Below, piece by piece: positions 1 through 5,703 of a DNA stretch of 8,777 bases. The stretch covers positions 1 through 8,777 of the forward strand of contig CACYEE010000094.1 in NCBI GenBank assembly GCA_902773415.1, read 5' to 3'. Position 1 is the stretch's first letter. Each line of letters begins with the position of its first letter. Source of the DNA: an uncultured Actinomyces sp. Lineage in GTDB: Bacteria; Actinomycetota; Actinomycetes; Actinomycetales; Actinomycetaceae. Both the position numbers and the translations under genes were made by a program. Below the pieces are notes generated by a model. It was not told the DNA's origin and made no database searches. It saw only the letters and a program-made list of their open reading frames with translations.

Positions 1-261
1 CGGCCAGACGGGGACATTCTCGCTGCTCCGTTCGCCGCCTGGCGCGGATGCTCCGCACGCAATTCGACGCCATCGCACGGGCCGGGCACGCGACGCCTGC
101 CGGCATCCTGCCCATGCAGGCTTTCACGTACAGGTTCCCATGACCCGACACGCCAAAAACCGTGTCCGAGACTGGCCAAACAGGAATCATTCCCAACGCG
201 GAGAAAAGATGTATCGCTGCCAAGATGAACGCGGCAAGGGCATGGCACCGGCTTCAGAAAT
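1..261. other. Region without an assignable gene
   Basis: This is the stretch downstream of the GNAT gene, up to the left edge. I recognise no gene, RNA or mobile element in it. One reading frame on the plus strand is open from base 3 to a TGA at 141-143. Its last 30 or so codons (about 45-140) have strongly GC-rich third positions, so it could be the 3' end of a gene that enters from the left and converges on the GNAT gene. The peptide resembles nothing I know, and the first codons in the window look non-coding. A 6-bp stem (147-152 with 161-166, 8-nt loop) lies just past that stop but has no T-tract. Confidence 0.3.
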
Positions 262-1140
262 CTAGAGCAGCACGCTGGCCCACTCGCTGCGCGTGCGGAA
301 GCCGACCTTCTCGTACACCCGGAACGCCGCATGGTTGTAGTGATTCACATACAAGGACACGACCGGCGCATGGTCGCGGCGCACCTGGCGCACCACCTCG
401 GCCAGGGCCGCCGTCGCAATCCCCCGCCCGCGCAGATCCGGCGCCGTCCACACTCCCTGAATCTGGGCAACATCCGCAGAAAGCGCCCCCACGTCGGCCT
501 TGAAGACGACGCGCCGGCCCGGCCCGTCCACGCGCGGCCCCAGCTTGATATACGTCCGCCCCGCACGCACCAGACTGCGCGAACGCAGCGCATATCCGCT
601 GCCCGCAACCGTCGGATCGTAGCCGAGTTCCTCCGTAAACATCGCCACGGCCGCAGGCAAGACAAGACTCGCCTCGTCAAGAACCGCAGGCCGCACCTCC
701 GCGTCGCCCTCGATCGACACGTCGGAATCGCACACCATCGACAACTGGGGGTCGCGAACCTCACGCGCCGCGCCCCACGACCCCTGAATCCGCTCCCACA
801 GGCCAAGCACCTGCGCACGCGGCCCGACCAGCGAACTCGCGCAATGCGGGCGCGCACGCAAATACTCGGCCAGCAGGTCAAGGCCCTCATCGGAAAAGCC
901 AAACGGGGTCACAGTGCCGGAAATCCATGCAAGCGCCACGAGACGCGCCTCGTCGACCTTCGAAAACAGGCCGACCGCACCAGACGGGCCAATGCCCGCA
1001 TGCTCAAGATTCTGCTGGATGAACGCCGTGTCCACCGGATGCTCCCGGCACAGCTCGAACGCGGCAGGGCGATCCACGCCATAGATGCGACGGACCGCCA
1101 ACGGCGGACGTATAGGCAGATGCAGGCGTGGCAGGTGCAT
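262..1140 (-). CDS. GNAT family N-acetyltransferase with N-terminal DUF4081-like region
   Basis: A 292-residue protein ending in a GNAT fold. The C-terminal half (about 148-292) carries the acetyl-CoA pyrophosphate-binding loop RGRGIA at 237-242, preceded by the strand GVWTAPDLRG. A late GNAT motif with N269, A272, Y276 and EKVGF follows near the end. The first 145 residues match no catalytic motif and look like the DUF4081 region that precedes the GNAT domain in actinobacterial homologues such as the M. tuberculosis Rv2867c type (recalled, not searched). The substrate is unknown. The ATG lies 14 nt after the ispG stop, so the two genes are probably co-transcribed and perhaps translationally coupled. 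The only purine-rich stretch, GAGG, is almost against the ATG, which makes a poor ribosome site. No better in-frame start is obvious. The family assignment is firm and the function is open. Confidence 0.88.
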   Translation of the reverse strand: MHLPRLHLPIRPPLAVRRIYGVDRPAAFELCREHPVDTAFIQQNLEHAGIGPSGAVGLFSKVDEARLVALAWISGTVTPFGFSDEGLDLLAEYLRARPHCASSLVGPRAQVLGLWERIQGSWGAAREVRDPQLSMVCDSDVSIEGDAEVRPAVLDEASLVLPAAVAMFTEELGYDPTVAGSGYALRSRSLVRAGRTYIKLGPRVDGPGRRVVFKADVGALSADVAQIQGVWTAPDLRGRGIATAALAEVVRQVRRDHAPVVSLYVNHYNHAAFRVYEKVGFRTRSEWASVLL

Positions 1141-1154
1141 TGCCTCAGGATACG

Positions 1155-2333
1155 TCAGCGGCAGGAACCGGGTTCGTACGTCTCAATTTGGACTCCCGTG
1201 GCCTCGCCCTCGGGAACCTCCATCTCGGCGGCCATGTCCGCCGCGTAGGCCAGAAGCGTCTCGACAATCTGGTCCTCCGGAATCGTCTTGACAACCTCGC
1301 CATGAATGAAAATCTGCCCCTTTCCGTTGCCCGAGGCGACGCCAAGGTCGGCTTCGCGGGCCTCTCCGGGGCCGTTGACGATGCAGCCCATGACGGCCAC
1401 GCGCAGCGGCGCTTTCATGTCCTTCAGGCCCTCTTCGACCTGGGCGGCAAGGCCCCACACGTCGACCTGGGCGCGTCCGCAGCCAGGGCAGGAGACGATC
1501 TCCATCTGGCGCTCTCGCAGACCGAGCGATTCGAGCAGCTTGCAGCCGACCTTGACCTCCTCGACCGGCGGAGCCGAAAGCGAGACGCGGATCGTATCGC
1601 CAATGCCCTCGGCAAGGAGAATGCCGAAGGCCGCAGCGGACTTGATGGTTCCCTGGAAGGCCGGGCCCGCCTCGGTCACGCCAAGATGCAAAGGCCAGTC
1701 GCCCTGTTCGGCAAGCATCCGGTAGGTCTCCACCATCGTGACGACATCGTGATGCTTGACGGAAATCTTGTAGTCCCTGAAGCCCACCTCCTCGAAGAGC
1801 GCGGCCTCGTTCATCGCGGATTCGACGAGAGCCTCGGGGGTGGCCTTGCCGTACTTCTTGAGCAGGCGCGGGTCGAGCGAGCCTGCATTGATGCCGATGC
1901 GCAGCGAGGTGCCGTGGTCCGAGGCAGCCTGGCAGATGTCCTTCACCTGGTCGTCGAACTTTCGGATGTTGCCGGGGTTGACGCGCACGGCGCCGCAGCC
2001 GGCCTCGATGGCAGCAAAAACGTACTTCGGCTGGAAGTGGATGTCGGCAATCACGGGAATGCGCGAGCGGCGCGCGATCTCGGGAAGCGCCTGGGCGTCC
2101 TTGTCCGTCGGGCAGGCGACGCGGACGATGTCGCAGCCGGCCGCGGTCAGCTCGGCAATCTGCTGGAGAGTCGCTTCGATGTCCCACGTTTTCGTCGTCG
2201 TCATCGACTGGACGGAAACCGGAGCCTCCGAACCGACCGGAACATCCCCGACCCTGATCTGGCGGGTAGGGCGACGGGAGGCAAGTACGGGCGCTTCTTC
2301 GCGCATACCGGGCATTCCGAGAGAGATATCCAC
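1155..2333 (-). CDS. ispG: 4-hydroxy-3-methylbut-2-en-1-yl diphosphate synthase (IspG/GcpE)
   Basis: Penultimate enzyme of the MEP isoprenoid pathway. It reductively opens 2-C-methylerythritol 2,4-cyclodiphosphate to HMBPP in the cytosol, using a [4Fe-4S] cluster. The 392 residues match the compact bacterial form: a TIM-barrel region from about residue 20 (VSVQSMTTT at 39-47, ADIHF at 96-100, RVNPGN at 117-122, SVKHHD at 191-196) followed by the C-terminal cluster domain. The cluster ligands are visible as C282 and C285 (CPGC), C317 (MGC) and E324 in NGPGEA. The GTG start is chosen because the beginning MDISLGMP matches mycobacterial IspG N-termini. It has no Shine-Dalgarno sequence, and a -10-like hexamer sits 7 nt upstream, so the message may be leaderless. 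The gene follows rseP across a 150-bp spacer and leads into the GNAT gene. Identification is very secure; the exact start is less so. Confidence 0.97.
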   Translation of the reverse strand: MDISLGMPGMREEAPVLASRRPTRQIRVGDVPVGSEAPVSVQSMTTTKTWDIEATLQQIAELTAAGCDIVRVACPTDKDAQALPEIARRSRIPVIADIHFQPKYVFAAIEAGCGAVRVNPGNIRKFDDQVKDICQAASDHGTSLRIGINAGSLDPRLLKKYGKATPEALVESAMNEAALFEEVGFRDYKISVKHHDVVTMVETYRMLAEQGDWPLHLGVTEAGPAFQGTIKSAAAFGILLAEGIGDTIRVSLSAPPVEEVKVGCKLLESLGLRERQMEIVSCPGCGRAQVDVWGLAAQVEEGLKDMKAPLRVAVMGCIVNGPGEAREADLGVASGNGKGQIFIHGEVVKTIPEDQIVETLLAYAADMAAEMEVPEGEATGVQIETYEPGSCR

Positions 2334-2339
2334 GGCTCA

Positions 2340-2345
2340 AGTATC
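2340..2345 (-). promoter_or_regulatory. Candidate -10 box for a leaderless ispG mRNA
   Basis: Read on the minus strand, this hexamer is GATACT, five of six matches to TATACT. Six bases (2334-2339) separate it from the ispG GTG, so the usual start position, about 7 nt after the -10, falls on the G of the start codon. I find no good -35 element at 17-18 nt, which is common for leaderless actinobacterial promoters. Its position downstream of the hairpin after rseP supports an independent ispG promoter. This is inference from spacing only. Confidence 0.35.
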
Positions 2346-2403
2346 CCATCTCGCTTGTGCCCCGGACCGGCCAACGGGCGTGAGCCGGGAGGCACTTGGA
2401 CCT

Positions 2404-2427
2404 GCCCCTCCGTTTTGGGGACGGGGC
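2404..2427. repeat. Imperfect GC-rich inverted repeat in the rseP-ispG spacer
   Basis: GCCCC at 2404-2408 pairs with GGGGC at 2423-2427. The inner TCC (2409-2411) pairs with GGA (2419-2421) if C2422 is bulged, giving an 8-bp stem. The core CCGTTTTGGGG (2410-2420) is a one-base-longer version of a sequence found on both arms of the perfect hairpin at 2442-2474. The spacer therefore holds three related copies of one short motif. Its role is unknown; it could be a second transcription-slowing structure or an operator-like element near ispG. Confidence 0.5.
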
Positions 2428-2441
2428 GATTTCCGGAGAAT

Positions 2442-2474
2442 CCTCCCGTTTGGGGCCCGTCCCCAAACGGGAGG
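2442..2474 (-). terminator. Perfect 14-bp hairpin just past the rseP stop
   Basis: The arms 2442-2455 and 2461-2474 are exact reverse complements with a 5-nt loop (2456-2460). The hairpin begins 9 nt after the rseP stop codon. The stem is very GC-rich, but no T-tract follows it in the direction of transcription. It would therefore be a terminator without a U-tail, a type proposed for high-GC actinobacteria. It could instead stabilise the 3' end of the dxr-rseP mRNA. The inverted repeat is certain; termination is inferred. Confidence 0.5.
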
Positions 2475-2483
2475 TACGAGCGC

Positions 2484-3779
2484 TCAGAAGGCAGGATTGA
2501 CGAAGTCGACCACCACAAGCAGCACCGTCATCGCGATGAAGGCCATCGCCACGGCATAGGAGACGCCGGAAAACTTCGCGGTGTCGAAAGGCCCCGGATC
2601 GGGAGCGCCCCTCATCCTCGCCCGCCCCTTGCGAATCCATTCGATCAGCGCGCCGAGGATATGCCCGCCGTCAAGAGGCAGAAGCGGAATCAGGTTGAAC
2701 AGGAACAGCGCCATGTTGAGCGAACCCAGCAGGCCCAGCAGATCGCCAATCCGCGCGCGCGCCACGTACCGGGAATTGTCGACGCTCGCGATGTCGCCGG
2801 CAAGGTCCGCGACGCCGACGACGCTCACGACGCCGCCGTCGCGCGACTCCCCGGTCACGAGCGAACGCGCCGCGCGCCAGACCTCGGCAGGAAGTCGCGC
2901 AACGATTCCCGCGGTTCCCGAGGCGAGCGTCCCCAGCGAATCGGCAACGGCCCCCGGCCCCTGGCGCACGAGCTCGTATCCGGCGGAAATGCCGATGTAC
3001 GGGCGCCGCTCGACCACGGGATTCCCGTCCCGGTCAATCTTCTGGGCACCTGTCGCCTCGTCGAAAACCGGCCGTTCCATCGACGTCGGATCGAGAACAA
3101 GGGTCTCGCGGACACCATCGCGTTCGATGACGACCTGAACCGGACCGGTGCCGCTTTCGGCAATCGCGTCCAGCAGCGCCTGCCACGTCGGAGTTTCGAT
3201 TCCCCCGTAGCTCACGATCGTGTCGCCCTCGCCCAGCCCCGCCTCCTTCGCGGGCGTGCGCGGGTCGGAGTCCTGGCACTCGCTCGCGCTGGTCACGCAT
3301 TCGGCAACCGAACCGACAGTATTCGTTGCCTCGACCGTGCCGATTCCCATGAGGGCCACCGAGATGCAGGCGGCGGATAGGAGAAGATTCGTGAACGGCC
3401 CGGAGAACATGACAACGATCTTCTGCCACGGCTTGATTCGCCAGAAGGCGCGATCTTGCTCCTCGGGGCCAAGCTCTTCGGCGCTGGCAAGGCGGGTCTC
3501 CTCGGCGAGGGTGAGCTTGCCGTTGCGTCGGGTCGTCTTGCGCCCCGGCGCGCCGGGAAAGACCATCGAAGCCAGGCGCACGAATCCGCCAAGGGGAATC
3601 GCGCGAATCGAGTACTCCGTTTCCCCGATTCGCGTCGACCAGAGCTTCGGACCGAAGCCGATGGCGTATTCGGGAACCTTGACGCCGAACAGCTTGGCGG
3701 GAACCATGTGCCCGAACTCGTGAATCGCAACGGAGACGAGCAGGCCGACGACAAGCACGGCAATGCCGACAAGATACAT
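2484..3779 (-). CDS. rseP: Site-2 intramembrane zinc metalloprotease, RseP/Rip1 type (M50)
   Basis: A 431-residue membrane protease that cuts substrates within the bilayer. In actinobacteria Rip1 homologues act on anti-sigma factors and some membrane proteins. Zinc site: HEFGH at 20-24 in the first membrane segment (about 3-25), with the third ligand D370 in the motif N362-x2-P365-x2-PLDGGH at 362-373 in the third (about 350-372). Other membrane segments are near 119-146 (preceded by the conserved MFSGPFTN at 124-131) and 405-427. The region between the second and third is extracytoplasmic and contains one PDZ domain at about 172-235, with GLGEGDTIVS as its carboxylate-binding strand region. 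C161 and C168 lie in this part. The length is typical of the actinobacterial family. The ATG is 2 nt after the dxr stop, with GGGAG at good spacing inside dxr, so the two are almost certainly co-translated. The substrate in this organism is unknown. Confidence 0.96.
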   Translation of the reverse strand: MYLVGIAVLVVGLLVSVAIHEFGHMVPAKLFGVKVPEYAIGFGPKLWSTRIGETEYSIRAIPLGGFVRLASMVFPGAPGRKTTRRNGKLTLAEETRLASAEELGPEEQDRAFWRIKPWQKIVVMFSGPFTNLLLSAACISVALMGIGTVEATNTVGSVAECVTSASECQDSDPRTPAKEAGLGEGDTIVSYGGIETPTWQALLDAIAESGTGPVQVVIERDGVRETLVLDPTSMERPVFDEATGAQKIDRDGNPVVERRPYIGISAGYELVRQGPGAVADSLGTLASGTAGIVARLPAEVWRAARSLVTGESRDGGVVSVVGVADLAGDIASVDNSRYVARARIGDLLGLLGSLNMALFLFNLIPLLPLDGGHILGALIEWIRKGRARMRGAPDPGPFDTAKFSGVSYAVAMAFIAMTVLLVVVDFVNPAF

Positions 3780-3781
3780 CG

Positions 3782-4984
3782 CTAGGCTCCCATCACGTCG
3801 TGGGCGCGCGAGCGCGCCCAGTCCTCGGCGCCGAGAACGGTCTTGAGGTCGAGAGGGCCTGCGGGCGCATCGAAGGCGTCGAGGACCTCGCGCACGGTGT
3901 CGACGATGCCAAGGTAGGGCAGGCGCCCGTCGAGAAAGGCGGAGACCGCCTCCTCGTTCGCGGCGTTGAGGACGGCCGGATGCAACGGCGAAGCGGCGAT
4001 CGCCTGGCGGGCAAGCACGACGGCCGGAAAGACCTCATGGTCAAGCGGCTCGAAGGTCCAGCTTGTCGGTTCGCCCCACGCGCATGGCGAAGACGCCTCG
4101 GACAGGCGTTCGGGCCAGGAAAGCCCGAGCGCGATCGGCAGGCGCATGTCGGGAGGGGAGGCCTGGGCGATGGTCGAGCCGTCGCGGAAAAGCACCATCG
4201 AATGGATGACGGACTGCGGATGGACGACAGGCTCGATGCGTTCAGGTTCGATGTCGAAAAGATAGGCGGCCTCGATAAGCTCGAGGCCCTTGTTCATGAG
4301 GGTCGAAGAATTGATGGTGACGACCGGCCCCATGTCCCACGTGGGATGGTCGAGGGCGGCACCGGGAGTGACGGCCGCAAGGTCGGAGCGCTTTCGCCCG
4401 CGGAACGGCCCGCCCGAGGCAGTGAGGATCAGTTTGGCAACCTCGCTCGCACCGTCCGTGTTTTCGCTGGTCAGACCCTTGTGGTGAACGCCGGAACGCA
4501 GCGCCTGCGCAATCGCGGAATGCTCGGAATCGACAGGCACGATCTGGCCGGGACGCACCATCGCGTCGGCAACCAGGCCGCCGCCGACGACAAGGGACTC
4601 CTTGTTCGCGAGCGCAAGCGACGCCCCGCTGGCCAGAGCGGCGAGAGTCGGCTCCAGGCCGACGGAACCGGTGATTGCGTTAAGGACGACGTCGCCTTCT
4701 CCCCCGCACCCCGCAAGCTCCGCGACGGCCTGCGCACCCACGCCGATGTCGGGCCGAAGCCCGGGTGCGCGTTCGGCGACGAGCGAGGCGAGCCGGTCGG
4801 CGTCGCCCCTTGAGACCGCGAGCCTGCCGACGCCGAAAGCGACGGCTTGCTCGGCAAGAAGCTCGAGGTTGCCGCCGCCTGCGGCAAGCCCGGCGACGCG
4901 GAAACGCTCGGGATTGCGCCCAATCACGTCAAGGGCCTGGGTGCCGATGGAGCCCGTGGAACCGAGAATGATGACATTTCGCAT
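3782..4984 (-). CDS. dxr: 1-deoxy-D-xylulose 5-phosphate reductoisomerase (Dxr/IspC)
   Basis: Catalyses the NADPH- and divalent-metal-dependent rearrangement and reduction of DXP to 2-C-methyl-D-erythritol 4-phosphate, the first committed MEP-pathway step and the target of fosmidomycin. In the 400-residue product the NADPH loop GSTGSIG is at 8-14, ANKES at 126-130, and the metal ligands D152 and E154 lie in VDSEHSAI. TASGGPF follows at 188-194, and the third metal-site acid is E235 in NKGLE (231-235). All catalytic positions are intact and the length is normal. An upstream in-frame ATG would add 14 residues. I reject it because the ATG at 4984 has GGGGAGGAA eight bases upstream and directly starts the Rossmann strand MRNVIILG. 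The gene is tightly followed by rseP and preceded, across 62 bp, by the DivIVA-repeat gene. Confidence 0.97.
   Translation of the reverse strand: MRNVIILGSTGSIGTQALDVIGRNPERFRVAGLAAGGGNLELLAEQAVAFGVGRLAVSRGDADRLASLVAERAPGLRPDIGVGAQAVAELAGCGGEGDVVLNAITGSVGLEPTLAALASGASLALANKESLVVGGGLVADAMVRPGQIVPVDSEHSAIAQALRSGVHHKGLTSENTDGASEVAKLILTASGGPFRGRKRSDLAAVTPGAALDHPTWDMGPVVTINSSTLMNKGLELIEAAYLFDIEPERIEPVVHPQSVIHSMVLFRDGSTIAQASPPDMRLPIALGLSWPERLSEASSPCAWGEPTSWTFEPLDHEVFPAVVLARQAIAASPLHPAVLNAANEEAVSAFLDGRLPYLGIVDTVREVLDAFDAPAGPLDLKTVLGAEDWARSRAHDVMGA
3787..3791 (-). promoter_or_regulatory. rseP ribosome binding site inside the dxr 3' end
   Basis: On the minus strand this reads GGGAG and ends 7 nt before the rseP ATG. 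It lies within the last codons of dxr, and the dxr stop falls between it and the start codon. This arrangement fits translational coupling of the two genes. Confidence 0.7.
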
Positions 4985-4992
4985 GGGTCGGA

Positions 4993-5001
4993 TTCCTCCC
5001 C
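4993..5001 (-). promoter_or_regulatory. Strong dxr ribosome binding site
   Basis: On the minus strand this reads GGGGAGGAA, 8 nt before the ATG at 4984. It decides the dxr start in favour of that ATG over the in-frame ATG 42 nt upstream. It lies 14 nt downstream of the hairpin at 5016-5048, so the structure and ribosome loading could affect one another. Confidence 0.8.
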
Positions 5002-5015
5002 GTCGATGAACAGAA

Positions 5016-5048
5016 AGCGGCGACACGCGCCGACGGATGTCCGCCGCT
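5016..5048 (-). terminator. Terminator-like hairpin overlapping the DivIVA-repeat stop codon
   Basis: Bases 5016-5021 pair with 5043-5048, and 5022-5025 pair with 5038-5041. C5042 is bulged, giving a 10-bp stem around a 12-nt loop. In the direction of transcription the stem is followed by TTCTGTT, a short T-rich run. The distal arm includes two bases of the upstream gene's TAG. Only about 30 nt separate it from the dxr start, too little room for a promoter, so it would act as a partial terminator or attenuator rather than an operon end. The pairing is seen; the function is inferred. Confidence 0.42.
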
Positions 5049-5595
5049 ATTCGACGGCGGTCAGGACGGCGACGGCGCGTTCGAGATAGACATCGACGAC
5101 GGCCGTGTCGTAGCCGGCGGCATTCTTCGCCGAGGAAAAGACCGCGCGGCGAATCTCCGAGGAGGTCAGCGCCTCCTGGCCGTCGAAGTATTTCGCAAGC
5201 CGGTCAAGCAGGGCGTCGACCTGGCCCTTGTCGTATCCCGTTCCTCGGGCGTCGCGAAAACGCTCGCCTGCGGGACGAAGGATGCGCGGGTAGAGCGTCT
5301 TCGCCAAATCGTAGATCTGGTTGAGCCACGTCTCCTCCCCCAGGCGGGCAACCACTTGGGTGCGCTTGCGCTGGACGAACGCCGAGGCGAGCCGGTCGAG
5401 GGCCGCGTCGACGGCGTCGGGCCTGTAGCCGCCGCGAACCGGCGTAAAGGCGACGCCCGCAACCTTTTCCGCGTCGAACTCGGTGGAATAAGGATCCAGA
5501 TACGCCTCCTGGGCCCGGGCAAGAAACTCGTCGACTTCCTCAGGCTTGTAGCCGCGCGCAAACGGCCCGACTTGCTCGAAGGTCTCCTTGCTCAC
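5047..5595 (-). CDS. Small protein with four DivIVA-type (DivI1A) motifs
   Basis: A 182-residue soluble protein with four copies of the short motif F-x(5-8)-GY-x(4)-VD-x(2)-L that marks the membrane-sensing N-terminus of DivIVA/Wag31. The copies centre on GY at 15-16, 56-57, 120-121 and 161-162, each followed five to six residues later by VD (21-22, 62-63, 126-127, 167-168). It lacks the long coiled coil of true DivIVA, so it is not Wag31 itself. It resembles the actinobacterial 'DivIVA domain repeat' family, whose function I do not know; a role at the cell pole or septum is a guess from the motif. The GTG start is chosen because a strong ribosome site lies 7 nt upstream and homology begins there. 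The longer ATG form adds 25 residues that look untranslated. The gene lies between rlmN and dxr with its own candidate promoter. Confidence 0.88.
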   Translation of the reverse strand: MSKETFEQVGPFARGYKPEEVDEFLARAQEAYLDPYSTEFDAEKVAGVAFTPVRGGYRPDAVDAALDRLASAFVQRKRTQVVARLGEETWLNQIYDLAKTLYPRILRPAGERFRDARGTGYDKGQVDALLDRLAKYFDGQEALTSSEIRRAVFSSAKNAAGYDTAVVDVYLERAVAVLTAVE

Positions 5596-5602
5596 CGCTT
5601 CA

Positions 5603-5612
5603 TCCTTCCTTC
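5603..5612 (-). promoter_or_regulatory. Ribosome binding site fixing the GTG start of the DivIVA-repeat gene
   Basis: The minus strand reads GAAGGAAGGA, ending 7 nt before the GTG at 5595. It is the best Shine-Dalgarno match in the area and lies inside the longer alternative reading frame, which argues that the frame's upstream ATG at 5670 is not used. Confidence 0.75.
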
Positions 5613-5626
5613 GTAAATCTGCCCCT

Positions 5627-5656
5627 ATTATTCCCCAAACCCGGCGCGATAGGCCA
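5627..5656 (-). promoter_or_regulatory. Candidate promoter in the rlmN to DivIVA-repeat spacer
   Basis: On the minus strand AATAAT (5627-5632) stands out as an AT-rich hexamer in a GC-rich spacer. TGGCCT (5651-5656), only three of six matches to a -35, lies 18 nt upstream. Transcription would start about 25 nt before the GTG, leaving a short leader with the ribosome site. A small palindrome, CGCCATTGGCG at 5665-5675, sits just upstream and might be an operator or chance. This is a weak call based on composition. Confidence 0.3.
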
Positions 5657-5703
5657 CACGCGAACGCCATTGGCGAAACAGGCGGTACGTGCGGAAAACC
5701 TGC

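Noticed and set aside
147..166. 6-bp hairpin with A-rich loop downstream of the GNAT gene
   Set aside because: Short stem, 8-nt loop, no T-tract and almost 100 nt past the stop codon; it could easily occur by chance.
331..1248. 305-residue open frame on the plus strand
   Set aside because: Antisense to the GNAT gene and the end of ispG; Arg/His-rich with no domain.
1183..2640. 485-residue open frame on the minus strand in another frame
   Set aside because: It overlaps nearly all of ispG and part of rseP out of frame, with low-complexity Arg/Gly/Pro sequence.
1128..3380. 750-residue open frame on the plus strand
   Set aside because: It is antisense to ispG and rseP, spans their spacer, and shows no recognisable domain. 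Long antisense frames are expected in GC-rich DNA because stop codons are rare.
3800..4813. 337-residue open frame on the plus strand
   Set aside because: Antisense to dxr, whose catalytic motifs are intact; Arg/Gly-rich shadow.
4985..5026. Longer dxr start (ATG at 5026)
   Set aside because: It would run through the ribosome site and into the hairpin. Dxr proteins begin directly at the Rossmann strand that follows the ATG at 4984.
5596..5670. Longer start for the DivIVA-repeat gene (ATG at 5670)
   Set aside because: The strong ribosome site at 5603-5612 and the candidate -10 fall inside this extension, and the motif homology begins at the GTG.
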